64,000 bases of DNA from Mesocentrotus franciscanus (GCA_037976565.1 CP137668.1:32722264-32786263), one strand, 5' to 3'. Counted from the stretch's first letter, positions 1 through 11,300 are shown. The notes: a model not told the origin generated them from the letters alone. Program-made: numbers and translations.

Positions 1-40
1 ATAGTAAAAACAAATCTAGATCTACCGAATACACATTCAC

Positions 41-90
41 ACGCACCCACAAGCACCCACATGCACCCAAATTCATCCACATGCACCCAC
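41..90. repeat. Decamer minisatellite
   Basis: A 10-base unit close to ACATGCACCC is repeated about five times with variants (ACAAGCACCC, AAATTCATCC). An imperfect simple tandem repeat with no sign of function. Confidence 0.7.
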
Positions 91-785
91 AATTTTCATA
101 ACATGTCTACGAGACCTCAGTTTAATTATGATCTAATGTTTCATAATCACTTCACATCTGTTGAACTTTACACCTTACATTCGAGGATGACAACAAGCAT
201 AAATTGGAATGTTTAAAGGATCATACACAAAGAACATTTGGAATAAATACTTTTACTATTGGAAGAAATTTGCTTTGTTTCCATGCAGTTGAAACTGAAT
301 TATTTAATTTGATAGAATATTATTGCTGTTGTAGATGACAACAATAAAACAGCCATTTGCTAGGTACCATCACTGTACAGAATGAGGAGCATCTTACTGT
401 CTCTTTAATTACCTCATTCCCAACTTGTTTTCCTCTCATCGACTGTTGTCAAAGAGTCAGCCGAATGCATTCTCCCTTTGAAGCAGGCGGAGGATTTTCT
501 TTTCGAGTTCAAATTACGATCGGATCAAAAGATAACGAAGCTGGGCTTCTGAAAATCTCGATTAAATGAAACTAATATCAAGTACATCAGTGTTTACTCC
601 TTATGCTATTTTTACTTTGAATACAACTGTATATGAATAATGAAGTTCAATTTACGCTTGTATCTATTCATTTGTTATTTTTGTCAACTCTAAATGCAAT
701 TTGATAGAATACTGCATAGGATATTATACATGTCAAAGGAGGCATAAGTGTCTTCTCAAATTAAATTAAAGTTGTTATAAACAAT
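91..785. other. Unannotated AT-rich sequence
   Basis: No coding signal, RNA or repeat structure was recognised. The 70-codon ORF at 357-569 lacks any recognisable motif and looks like chance. Confidence 0.5.
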
Positions 786-800
786 ATGGATGCCTTTGGT

Positions 801-878
801 GCTATTTCGTTCCTACGACAATGGCTCTTACGACAATCGCTCCGCGTCAATTTCTTACAATTTCATACCTGGACTCAC
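801..878. repeat. Short dispersed-type repeat with two CTACGACAAT-like units
   Basis: CCTACGACAATGGCTC is followed directly by a near-copy, TTACGACAATCGCTC. Duplicated motifs of this kind suggest a short member of a dispersed tandem family. It leads straight into the telomere-like patch. Confidence 0.35.
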
Positions 879-890
879 CACTATATACCA

Positions 891-951
891 AACCCTAACC
901 CTAACCCTAAGTCTAACCTAAAACCAAACAGCAACCCTAATTCTAACCCTA
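891..951. repeat. Interstitial telomere-like CCCTAA repeat
   Basis: Three perfect tandem CCCTAA units begin near 893 and are followed by degenerate units (GTCTAA, CCTAAA, CCCTAA, TTCTAA, CCCTAT). TTAGGG is the telomere repeat of deuterostomes, so this fits an internal telomere-like site or a repeat built on that motif. It is short, decayed and flanked by ordinary sequence, so it is not a chromosome end. Confidence 0.7.
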
Positions 952-1122
952 TACTTTTGAGAAAATAAAGCCCGGGAAAATCGTTGTTGGATCACCGCCT
1001 ATTGAATCGCATCAGAATCCATTTCATTTGTCAGTTGACGGCCTTTCCGTTTAATCAATACCGGTACTGTAACATATCAGAGAATTTTGGACCTAATTAC
1101 GCAATAAAACGAGAGCCTGTTT

Positions 1123-1213
1123 GCTATATATATATATATATATACATATACTTTTATTATTTTATATGTATATATATATACATGTATATACATATATATG
1201 TATATATTTTAAA
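1123..1213. repeat. TA-rich microsatellite
   Basis: Alternating TA and TATACA/TATATG units in two blocks separated by about 16 bases. They generate the low-complexity ORF on the + strand at 984-1217. Confidence 0.8.
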
Positions 1214-1215
1214 AT

Positions 1216-1998
1216 GAATACAACAATTACATTGTGAATTTAATTAGGTACAAATTTCTATTTACAAATTTACATTTGTTAGTGTTCGAAAGACGATATC
1301 CGCCAATGTTTCCCCAATAGTAAAGTGCCCCTCCCCCCGCCCCTTTACCCACAGACGTGCCGCCTTTTGCATTAATGGAATGGCAGTGGTTCGTAATGTG
1401 TATTAATTTAGCGTAAGGTTCCATGGTCGACGAATGATCAGAGTGTTATTATGTTATGCATGCCAACGCTAATGTTTTCTCAAATTACCGAAGATTAAAG
1501 CAAAAAGTCCCGTCAGGGATAATCCATTGCGCTGTAGAAGGCTATTAGGCACAAACGAAAGTCCTTCCATTACGAAATGTAATTGACAATTAATGAATGT
1601 TGGCGTGTGAGATTCACATGTTTTTTTCTAATCGATTAGTTTCGTTTCAGTGCCATCACTATTGATTTCGTGTTTGCGAAACATTGAGTCAATGACACGT
1701 CCTCGACAAAATGTTTGCTCGGGAACTGATTGAAAACGTACTCGCCTTTTCCACTCTCCTTTCGACCCCGGACGAACATTTTCGAGACGCGCAATCATAG
1801 CAATTTAACTTTCAGGAAGCTCGGTTTACACAAAATAACCTTTGTGTGTCACTGTATGCACAATTCAATTGTTGATTTATTTCTAGCAGCTATTGATAGG
1901 AAACTTGCCACCCAATGTTCACGTCGTTTCCGTCGCTCAATTCATACCCACCTTGGCTATTATTGAAACAATTTTTCCTCTCCTAACAACGCGGTGAC
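1216..1998. other. Unannotated sequence
   Basis: Nothing recognised. Short ORFs on both strands (1227-1424 minus, 1730-1966 plus) show no motif and no repeat structure. Confidence 0.5.
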
Positions 1999-2007
1999 AT
2001 GAGAATA

Positions 2008-2046
2008 CATGTCAATGTCATTGTCATTGTCATTGTCATTGTCATT
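2008..2046. repeat. Hexamer microsatellite (TGTCAT)n
   Basis: About six tandem copies of a TGTCAT-type unit, the first two slightly diverged (ATGTCA). Confidence 0.85.
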
Positions 2047-2151
2047 CAAGCGGCTTTTAAGCGAAAAATCTATGATATAACTGGAATATATATGGCGTTT
2101 CCCACCTATACTTATCCTGCTATGTCAAATAAAGGCGTAGATTCAGTAGGC

Positions 2152-2325
2152 CTATACAAATCATGCATGCGAATGAGTTCATTATAGGATCTCTCCGCAT
2201 TCGAGTTGAGGCTGTATGCATCTATCATACGAATCCGTTGGGCTGAGTACGATTGATGCATATACAGCCTCAACAACAGCGAATAGATCATATAATGAAC
2301 AAATGGAGACATGCATCATTTGTTT
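2152..2325. repeat. Imperfect inverted repeat with arms of about 70 bases
   Basis: The left arm contains GTTCATTATAGGATCTCTCC and GAGTTGAGGCTGTATGCATC. The reverse complement of the right arm contains GTTCATTATATGATCTATTC and TTGTTGAGGCTGTATATGCA. Similarity continues weakly outward (ACAAATCATGCATG against ACAAATGATGCATG). The loop is about 25 bases. Likely an old fold-back element. It explains the overlapping ORFs on opposite strands at 2112-2312 and 2253-2459. Confidence 0.7.
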
Positions 2326-2464
2326 TATACATCGAAACTCTTAGATCCTTGCTATTTAGTATTAAAACGGAGTCAATAAAAGATTTATCGGTGTCATTAT
2401 CAAGAGTCATTATCAACAGTCATTATCAACAGCATTTAAACCCCAAATTTATTATATAAATTTA

Positions 2465-3121
2465 TGCCTAGGTCACATTTGCTCTACGGCTACGGCGGCC
2501 GTACGCCCCCGAAATCGAGAGATACTTGCGGCGGCCGCAGATAATCTACGGTGGCCTCAGGGTCACCCTAGGACGTATCCCTATCTTTACAGGTCGTACA
2601 GGTCGCCGTGGGATTATATCGCGGAGTTTTCATTTCTTAGTTCGCCGTAGCGGTTAGACACGCCGTAGCCATGCCGTAGAGCGGTTCCACGGCGACCATA
2701 CGTCGGGCGTATGGTGGCCTTGCGTTTGCCGTGCGGCTGCTGTAGGGTGTTATGAATTATAATTGACTTTTGCGGACCCCAAACACATCGCTGTGGCCGC
2801 AGGAATTCCACGGCCGTCCTAGGTCAGCCTTAAGGCGGCCCTACGGCGCCCGTATACGGTGGCCTTGCGGGCGCCTTGGTATTTGTCAAAACCCTATGGC
2901 CGCCGCAGGGACGCCCTAGGGCGGCCGTGCGTCATCACTTGAAGGCCGTGCGGCAGCCGCAGGTTTTCTCTCTCCACAAATTCAAAATACGCCGTGCGGC
3001 TACCCTATCATATGTGACCGCTACCGTATGTGACCATGGGAATGCTGCGGCGGCCTTATAATTGCTATTGGCCGTAGATATTTTAGACCGTACGGCCGCC
3101 GCGGCAAATGTGACCTAGGCA
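2465..3121. mobile_element. GC-rich terminal-inverted-repeat element A with TTA duplication
   Basis: Seen: 18-base perfect terminal inverted repeats, starting TGCCTAGGTCACATTTG and ending with its complement at 3121. TTA precedes (2462-2464) and follows (3122-3124). The interior is conspicuously GC- and CpG-rich, full of GGCCGTACGGC and GCCGTAG-type motifs, in sharp contrast to the surrounding AT-rich DNA. No transposase is encoded. Known: PIF/Harbinger elements duplicate TWA and Tc5-like elements TNA. Inference: a non-autonomous DNA transposon or fold-back of one of those groups. It is related to the element starting seven bases further on. Confidence 0.8.
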
Positions 3122-3128
3122 TTACTTA

Positions 3129-3730
3129 TGCCTGGATTACATTTGGCCTACGATTAGTCTACGGAGCCCGTATCCAGCCTGCCCGTATCCCCTTTTCCGT
3201 GCGGCCTCCGTGCGGAGGCAGGAGGTGGCCGTGAGATTTTCGTACGGATTCACGGGCTCCGCAGCCTTTACGATTTTGTTTCGCGGGAAGTTATACAAAC
3301 TTGAAAAATCGTAAGCCCGTAGCCGGTAGACATGTCGTAGGTGGCACTGCACAATCCCCGAACGAGCAAAGCGCGGAGGCTCACGCTGATCGTGCAGCAA
3401 ACTCACGATTTTTTTCGGTGAACATGGAGGCAAAAAACGCTCAAAAACAGAACGGCGGCTGCACGGGCTCCGTACGATTTCCGTGCGGAGGCTGCGGAGA
3501 CTGCACGGCTACTGCACTGAAATTGCACGATTTCCGTACAATCTCCGAGCAGCCTATGCACGGATTTGCCGCGGCCTGCCCCCGGGGGCCAATACAAGAA
3601 ATGGCACGATGCTCGTAGATAATGTAAACACAAACATCGTAGCCCGTAGCCTCCTACGATGCCCCCAAATCGCACGAAAAATCGTAGACCAATTTATCGT
3701 ACGGCGCCCGGGGCAAATGTAATCCAGGCA
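3129..3730. mobile_element. GC-rich terminal-inverted-repeat element B with TTA duplication
   Basis: Seen: terminal inverted repeats TGCCTGGATTACATTTG and complement, with TTA before (3126-3128) and after (3731-3733). The ends differ from element A by only a few bases. The interior is again GC- and CpG-rich and shares diverged segments with A, for example GGTAGACATGTCGTAG here against GGTTAGACACGCCGTAG there. ORFs of 79-105 codons on both strands inside it reflect lack of AT-rich stop codons rather than genes. Two separate insertions of one family, or a local duplication followed by divergence. Confidence 0.8.
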
Positions 3731-3733
3731 TTA

Positions 3734-5630
3734 AGCACGCACTGAGTGTATAAGCGCTCAATATACGTCTATACGCGCGACCCAAGTTTGGATAGTTGAA
3801 GTCCTTGAAACGATTGCACTCTTTTTAATGATCAATGTAAAACATGAATAAGAAAATGAAGTTGTCGATGTTTTTTTGCCGTAAAGTTCTCATTTCATAA
3901 ACCAACTTCGCTTTGGGGGAAATATTTTGTTTATACATAGTAATATGGTTTAATAACATAATGGTAAGTCGTCTTTGAAAATGATTCATTCACTATGAAT
4001 AAGATGACCTTGCAATTTACTCTGGTTTACTAAACACTTAGTAAAATGAAATATACTGTATTACAACACATATAGAAGAACAGGAAGTCTGCTATTTGAT
4101 TTTGAAATACACGAACAGTGTATAGACGTGGCTGTGTTCGAATATGAATCTCACCTTCATTTGATCACGTGACTAGGCCACCGTTGAGTACCCGGATATT
4201 ATCCGTGAGGGTGACAAGGTCTGCGATATTATGACAGTAATTACTTTGCGTTGACAATTTTACGTAGAAAATCAGAAGCGGGGAAAAAGACAAACCTCCT
4301 ATTCCTGTGCATCATATCATCAAAAGCCAAGGAAGGTCTCCAAATGAACGTGGGATTATTTTAATCAAAGTTGACGTTGGAAGTGCCGGGATATTTCTGA
4401 TTTTACTGTTTGATGTAGAAAGCCTCTGTTGATGTTTTCCAATCGTGTGTATCAATGCGAGGGCGTTTGATTAGTTTAACTGTATCCCAATTGCGTTTTA
4501 TCATGATCAACTCAGATGCTCAGAGTTCTTTTATGACGATTAAAGATTTTGTCACGGGTAATATTTGACAATGCGACACACTTCAAGAAAATATTTTTAA
4601 GCACGATAGTGAAAGAAAGTGTAAAAAATTATAATGTTATCTTAAAACTTAACATATTAAAGTATGCACGCTGTTTCAGTTTGATTGCTATTCCGGTTTG
4701 CATTATAAGAATATGACCAAAATTGGTATGCACAACACGATCTAATCCTTAAAAAACACGCATTTTATTAGTAGTTCTAGCAAAACATGATTATGAGTGA
4801 CAGGGCATTTATTTATAAAAAAAAAGGTTCATTTCATACTTTAAGATATTTAAGGTATATAGAGACCGAAGCTAGACTAACGTAGTCAGCTATGAAAATG
4901 CTATAACCAGAACTGTCAAAACTTGCACAAGACTTGAACTCCTGCCTGAACGTTTGTTATCTATCAGGCCTAATTTGTTATATTCTATTTAAGATTGATC
5001 TAGAATGATCTATTTCGAGTTTTGTATTGTAATCGTTAAGATATACTTTTAATTCATTTTCTGTTCAGGAAATCTAGCCATAATCCATTGTCGTTAGAAA
5101 GGTTTTCTTTTCTTCTCAATTTCATGAGATGTGAGAAAAATAGAGATAGCACTACCTCATCATCTGTATACATGTACACGTATATCTCTAGAAATCTTCC
5201 TGAATAATTTTAACCTCTGCAAATTATTGTTCGAGTGTTGGTTCAATGCTTGAGTGCAAATGATTATCAGAACTGTATAGCATTATGTCTCCAATCAATA
5301 AACTATTACGAAATAAGTCGAAATAACTGCTTTTCATTTCCTTGAATGCCTAGCGATTCGGGTTTCATCCGCAATGAATATCAAATATTTTACCAATCCA
5401 AGTAATTTCCGCAAGAATGGAGCAGGATTGCATATATGTATAATTTTGGTAAAAACTAATTTGCAAATATATTTGTTTTTTCAAGGTAGTACCGAAATTC
5501 AAGATGCACAGGACTTTTAGCTGGAAATAAGAATAATGGATTACCTTTCCCCGGGGGTTGGATGCCAAAGAAATTACCTTAAAAAAAGGGTAAAAAACTG
5601 ACCAGTCATCTAAGACGTGGAACACATATA
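3734..5630. other. Unannotated AT-rich sequence
   Basis: No gene, RNA or repeat was recognised in about 1.9 kb. Composition returns abruptly to AT-rich at the edge of element B. The 86-codon minus-strand ORF at 5365-5625 has no recognisable motif. Confidence 0.5.
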
Positions 5631-5675
5631 GAAATGCTAAAAAAGTTAGAGCACTCTCTCTCCCGCACTTCCGTT

Positions 5676-5961
5676 CTGGGTGTGTGCGTGTGTGTGTGTG
5701 TGTGTGTCTCTCTCTCCCATTACTCTCTATCCTGGTTTACTATGGGACTCCTTTTGTCAGGATGTTGGAGAAGTATAGTTCTACAGATTTATTCACATAA
5801 TATTTTTCCCCTCTTTTTTCTCCTTTTTCTCTCTCTCTCTCTCTGTCTCTCTCTTTCTCTCTTTCTCTTTCTCTTTCTCTATCCTCGAATATCATGGGAC
5901 TATTGTGGTCAGATTCTGGAGAAAGTAGTTCTAAAATTTGTTCCCAGAATATATTTCCTTT

Positions 5962-6002
<41 letters not shown>

Positions 6003-6160
6003 CTCTCTCTCTTTCTTTTTATCCCCCATCTCCCTCTTTCTCTCTCTCTCTCTCTCTTTCTCTTTCTTTCTCTTTATCCTGTCACACCATGGGACTCTTG
6101 TGTTAAGATATTAGAGAAGTGTTGTAGATTGATTCTCGGAAGATTGAAACTGTATCTGCA
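5676..6160. repeat. Pyrimidine-rich tract with a triplicated non-CT unit
   Basis: (GT)n then (CT)n tracts are interrupted by three copies of an approximately 80-base unit beginning near ATGGGACT (5742, 5894 and 6089). Each contains a TTGTG/TTTTGTCAG, GGAGAAGT and TTCTA pattern and the first two lead into a new CT tract. Copies are 152 and 195 bases apart, the difference lying mainly in CT length. The 177-codon ORF here is translated repeat and not a believable protein. Confidence 0.75.
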
Positions 6161-8340
6161 AGCCTAATAAGAAATGTTTACTCGAATTACGAAGAACTCG
6201 TCTTGGAATGGTAGTAGGAGGGCTCCAGAAAGTCAAGGTAACTCTTCGAGACCAATTTCATGTTCCAGTTATTCCATTTTTTCTATCATTTATCGACTGT
6301 TTTATGACTATCATTTTCTTCCAATTGTGAAGAAAACGTCTTCTTAAACTACAAAGATAGTATCCCATAATATCCCATGCTCTTACAATGTAATATCAGC
6401 ATAAAACATAACACATCGGCATAATCTACAAATGACGACTTTGGTTTTGGTGGTTGGGTACATTTTATTCTATATCATTGTTCGATTATCATGTACACTG
6501 TGTTCTAATTACACTCCAAGCTCCCTCAAATCGTCACTGTAAATATCAAATTTGTTCGTTTGTACGGCAATCAAGAAAGCCCAGTAATAGGTCGCGAATG
6601 ACTTGGCCTTCTGGCCGGCATTGTTCCTATTTCTTGTTGACACGGGTACTTATTTTTTCTTCTTTTTTGCTTCTTTATAATTAGGCAGAAAGGCGGATTC
6701 TTTTTACTGCAAAGAAACACCAACAACACCAACAACACCAACAACAAAGAAAATTATGCAGTGTTTTTTACGACTAATGGTCACTACCATTAACGTTCAT
6801 CTTTCGTAATGAATAATTATGATTACGTGTTCTGTCCGCTGCTTTTAAAATAACAAATAAAAAAAACATGTATGAAAAACAAAACTGAAGTTGACCTCTG
6901 ATTAAGTAGCCCGAGGTTATGTAACTTGAGGTGGAAAGGGATATTAATATTTCCATAGTGGCATTTTTTTGTTGCCTGCTGTATTGTTATCAGTGTGTCA
7001 CTTTGGCACTGTACGTCGCGCAAGAAACGGCTGACAATACAGAGTTTAATACATAAAAGCGACAATTACTCACGCAAATGGTTACATGCAGAAAAACGTC
7101 GATGCATGTGCAAGTTTGGAAGAATTGGCGGTACTGTGTCCCCCAGGGTATCGTATTCGTGTGGACCAAAAAGTTGTTCATCCTCCTAATACACTTTTTA
7201 TTTTACTTCGCTGCAGAGATGGTTTCGTAATACTGCAAGTGAATGTGACGAAATAATTTATGATTGAAGAACATGTCATACCCCGTCAATAAGTTTCTCT
7301 AAATATCATTTGCTTATTGAATGAAAATAGAAACTAGGTAGTGAATCCACTATGTTAGGTTTGAGGTTCGTTCAGAAATCAAAAACAAATGACAGAAAAT
7401 TGCAAGGACTTATCCAGCTAACCGGCATATTCTTTGATAGACATGCCTATCTTTTCAGCGACTCTCCTAGTTTAGTTAATATATATCGATTCTATTTACA
7501 GCTTGCTCTGTCACCGCCTGGTTTTACCACTCCCTCGCCAGCTCTTGGCCCAATTCGTCTGAGGATAAATCGTCACAATATTCCTGGCCCGTACCCTTTG
7601 ATTTCCTCTTTGCTGACACTTCTTCATTGCATGGTGTCAGGCGATACGTCATGTTTTTTTTAACCATTCACTAATCGGCGCCGTTTGCGTATGTGACGGA
7701 AATTGATTAGTTTTCCTCCGCAAAAAGCGAGATAGATCGGTGCTCAGATTTACAAACGTTTGGTCACGAAAGATTCGTATTCAAGTTGTAATTCAAATTA
7801 CAAACCTGAATTCAACATTACAACTATTTCATAAACGTTGAGGCTACATATAGTTAGGCTACATAAACTACATAAATCAAAGTGTATATCATTGCTGGAA
7901 TGAACAAAAATAGTCTGCAAATTATTTTTGTTTTCCTATTACCTTTGATCTTTAATAAATCATTATACAATTGCAGATCGGCTATCAAAGCACCACGTCC
8001 TTGCCAAGCATACATGAGCATGTGGAGAGACATGATTTTCCTAATAATATTGAATCAAGACGATTTGACGTACCACATCGATTCGCGGCTACTGATAAAG
8101 ATCGCCAACGTTCTTGTGTGGGGAACAATTATAAAACCTCCAACAAGTTCGATCTTCCTTACTTGGGGAAATTCCCGTTAGTTTTTTATAATGGTGTTCA
8201 AGTGTTGATAGCAGTAAAGAGTGTGGCTTTCACATGAATTTGCAATGTGTAATTACTTAAAAGTACTTGTAGAACGCAAGTTAGAATTAAGCCAATAGCT
8301 AATTTTCTTCTAATGATGTATAATGGTATTATTTTGTTCA
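6161..8340. other. Unannotated sequence
   Basis: Contains a short (CAACAACAC)n run at about 6717-6745. Otherwise no recognisable gene or repeat; ORFs of up to 103 codons (7352-7663) show no motif. Confidence 0.45.
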
Positions 8341-8410
8341 TAGCGGGGCTCCCTTGTAAAGCAGTCCCCCACGGCTCTGACTAGGATTGCCCTGCTTTTT
8401 AAAGATAACA
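8341..8410 (-). repeat. Possible retroelement 3' fragment
   Basis: On the minus strand this reads AAAAAGCAGGGCAATCCTAG followed by a GC-richer block ending in GGGAGCCCCG. It stands out in AT-rich DNA and resembles the untranslated tail of a retroelement, as does 60890-60960. No coding remnant is attached. Weak. Confidence 0.25.
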
Positions 8411-8898
8411 TGAATTAAATAATAATACGATATCATTGAAACGTGAACAATTTTGTTTTGGGCATAGGATATGATTCTATAAAGAGTCTGGGGTTCAGAC
8501 CTGTTCAAATTTTGCCCATGTCATACCTACCGTCATTATCCTCATTCCAATTTTAAGGTTGTCTAATTAATAACAAACAGTTTTTAGTTTGAGGTATGCG
8601 TATTTACTAGTACAACAAAATGAGCAGAAATACTGCTTACATTTCATGCTGTCGTGTAGCACGATTTAATTCACAAAAGCACTACTGCATTCAACCACAT
8701 CACGCATGCGTGATTGTTTCCTACAAGTCAACTCCGGTCAAGATCAACCCTTATCGGAACTTGATATGCAAGAGAGAAATTTAACCTCCTTTAATTTGGA
8801 TGTAAAGCATTTTACAATGGCTCAAGACGTGTACTTTTCAAAGGATTGAGATGAAAGGATGCGTGGTCAACGAACCGTGTTGATTCCAGTTCCCAACG

Positions 8899-9222
8899 TC
8901 AGTGGGCTGTTTGGATCACTGATGTTCCTAGATTGTCTAGAAGAAAATTGGAGTAGCTCCTTGTAGACTTGCAGCCGTAAACTAACATGGAATATCCCCA
9001 GGTAATGGAGGCGATATTAACGGATGAACAATGTGCCAATGTGCTTGCACTTTGAGCGACCATTAATAACCTTCTCCGCGGTGAGCGGACAATTATATTT
9101 CTGTGTCCCAACGTCACATCGTACCGGATGACAAGTCCTCCTTCGTCGCAGCTCCACGAACAAAGAAAGTTTGGACGAAGTTCATTAATGACTTCCAATT
9201 CATGTTCAGACATCCCATGCAT
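8899..9222 (-). CDS. Unassigned 107-codon ORF
   Basis: An ATG-initiated frame of 107 codons, among the longer non-repetitive ones in the window, with moderately complex composition (five cysteines, several charged stretches). I recognise no family, signal peptide or transmembrane segment. A 67-codon frame overlaps on the opposite strand at 9128-9331. No splice sites or neighbouring exons support it. It may be a decayed exon or chance. Confidence 0.12.
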   Translation of the reverse strand: MHGMSEHELEVINELRPNFLCSWSCDEGGLVIRYDVTLGHRNIIVRSPRRRLLMVAQSASTLAHCSSVNIASITWGYSMLVYGCKSTRSYSNFLLDNLGTSVIQTAH

Positions 9223-9334
9223 GCACTATCATGATATTGAAAACAATTCGACCATACTCTCTTCTAAAGTCGATGTGTCAACCATTTCTTCTAATGAAAG
9301 CAAAGGGACGTGTTTACCCTCTAGCAAGTAACTC

Positions 9335-10390
9335 CAGCAAAAGGTAGCCTTTGTGCTGTCTTGCATGAAGTGGCTATTTCTACCCGAAAGGTCTATATGA
9401 GCACCCACGCGTTATTTGGTCTTAGAAAATATATAATCAACATCGACGTAAAAGCTTCTAGATTTTACCCAGAGGAGCATTTGTATAGGAACATCAACAC
9501 TATATGGTGTTGGCCGGTGTGGAACATTCAGCCATTGAAAAATGAGATTACAACTGAAATATGAACGGCAAGTTTCTTATGGCCTGTCGGATTCCATTAC
9601 ACCTCCCTACTAACTCCTTTACCTCCGTAGTTTCTTAAAACCTTGAAATTCTTCAATCTCCTTTCACTTGTTATTTTACTCTTAAGAGGTACACATAATA
9701 TTAAAATAATTAAGCGAAGAATTTAATATTAACTTCTGAATTTCTTTCCTGGATGTAAATAGTCATTCAAAAGAATTATGCGATGTTGAGAAAAGAGTAG
9801 CTAGAAGTACAGCTTTAACATTTGTTGCCGCAGTCTAGATCGATAACGCTACACATAGCAAATGTCCTTCTTAACTGTTTCCCTAGGTCTTATAAGTAAA
9901 CACGTAAACGCAAATGAAATGATGCAATCGGATTTAACCCAGAAGTATAGAGAATGAAAAGTCAATCTCTCTCGGCGTGTGAGTGATTACATCACACGAT
10001 TCGCTCGGGAATATTGAAAAGGGAAGAGTGATATTTGACATTGAACTTGTCGACCTGTAATCTAGGGCTCGATCAGTCTCATTGGTTTACCTAATCGCGA
10101 ACTTGATCTCTGAGTTTCCCTTTTTACCTCTCTCCCCCTCTCCCCTACTCTCTTCCATTTTTTTTCTCTCTCTCTCTATATTTCCTCGTTCTAAAAAAGA
10201 GCAATCTTTGACTTAACTGTGCATTTTACTGGTGCTATTTGATTTCGGCCTTCTTCGGTAACTCGTGCCAAATCTCCTAGAGGTGTTGACGCTGTGATTT
10301 GGGAGAAGGTCCTGCCTATATCGATGGGGGAATTCAATCATTTCTACGAAGATACCATACGCGGGTTGTGAAATTTAAAGGAAAGACAGG
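9335..10390. other. Unannotated sequence with a short CT tract
   Basis: A pyrimidine run at about 10120-10182 is the only structure seen. No gene recognised. Confidence 0.45.
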
Positions 10391-10395
10391 AGGAG

Positions 10396-10558
10396 GAGGC
10401 GCAATGGCTCAATGGTAGAGCAGTGGTGTCGTAACCGGGAAGTCGAGGATTCGAAACCAAGTCGATGTGCTAGTACCCTTTGATAAAGTATTAATGCTCA
10501 TTACTAAGTCCATCGGAGAGGTCTTAATGCCGCCATATGCACATGTTTTTCGATAGTC
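10396..10558 (+). mobile_element. tRNA-derived SINE-like element
   Basis: Seen: a pol III A-box match TGGCTCAATGG at 10405-10415 followed by GTAGAGC, and a B-box-like GGATTCGAAACC at 10447-10458, at tRNA-like spacing. A non-tRNA body follows (CTAGTACCCTTTGATAAAGT ... GTCCATCGGAGAGGTCTTAA). The cloverleaf does not close as a functional tRNA. Known: tRNA-headed SINEs keep the two boxes and add a LINE-like tail. A MITE begins immediately after it, at 10566. Confidence 0.55.
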
Positions 10559-10565
10559 AGATTAA

Positions 10566-11092
10566 AGATACTATGTCCCTTTGCAGCCAACATCAAATTC
10601 TGTAGAACTTTGCAGGAATTATGAATATGTCATGTATGTCCTATCTGTGAAATTTAAACGTTAGCAGTGTCCTAATATTCAAATTATGCAAGGAAACCCG
10701 TTTACTTGCTAGACTTCACTGTCAGACACTATTGAGTGACTGACTGGCTTTTTTCATCTTTGGTAATAACATACATAAAATGAGCTGTAAAGGGTACATG
10801 AGCATTTGTCTACATCAATAACCCACTTCTTGTAATGGCCAAAATTAAACTGATTGAATCTTTGCGCAGCATAAAACGTACGACCATTCGGTACAATGGT
10901 CTGAAAAATCAGACTATTACTTACTGGCTCTATAGCTCCTAAGTCGATTCGACAACTAATAGTCGTTATTTTCCCACTTAAAGACATTTTCAAGCCCCCT
11001 TTTTAGGGAAGTTCTAAATTAGTATTGTCTTTCAAATGCCGTTGGAATTTAACCTTTTCATTTTTTGGGCCTGCAAATGGGACATAGTACCT
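10566..11092. mobile_element. MITE copy 1 with TTAA duplication
   Basis: Starts AGATACTATGTCCCTTTGCA and ends with the near complement TGCAAATGGGACATAGTACCT, flanked by TTAA at 10562-10565 and 11093-11096. 527 bases, no transposase. Two more copies are at 48806-49109 and 62418-62953 in the same orientation. Known: piggyBac-group elements target and duplicate TTAA. Inference: a non-autonomous piggyBac-like family. The 79-codon minus ORF at 10754-10993 lies wholly inside it and is not a gene. Confidence 0.85.
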
Positions 11093-11300
11093 TTAAACAA
11101 ACGAAACTAACAATTACGTCAATTTGAAAGAGAGAAAAAATTTAGACTCTGCTAATTACAGCTTGAGTAAAATCTGGAAGACAATATAGTTTATCCTTCG
11201 ATTATTAAACATTGAAATGTGGTTGCCTGATTCTTATGAGTACTTATTGATTATTGTTAGAAGACTTGGGTCTACCTGTGCAAATAGAACAAGGGATCAG

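Noticed and set aside
891..951. Chromosome end
   Set aside because: Only three perfect CCCTAA units, then decay, with ordinary sequence on both sides.
3301..3722. Overlapping ORFs of 79-105 codons on both strands
   Set aside because: They lie inside GC-rich element B, where stop codons are rare on every frame, and they share no motif with known proteins.
5634..6167. 177-codon ORF with Leu/Ser/Phe runs
   Set aside because: It translates CT microsatellite and a triplicated unit; composition is set by the repeat, not by coding.
10396..10470. Functional tRNA gene
   Set aside because: A and B boxes are present but the acceptor and anticodon stems do not pair and a SINE-type body follows.
10754..10993. 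79-codon minus-strand ORF
   Set aside because: Entirely inside MITE copy 1; the matching stretch in copy 3 is diverged and the region is largely deleted in copy 2.
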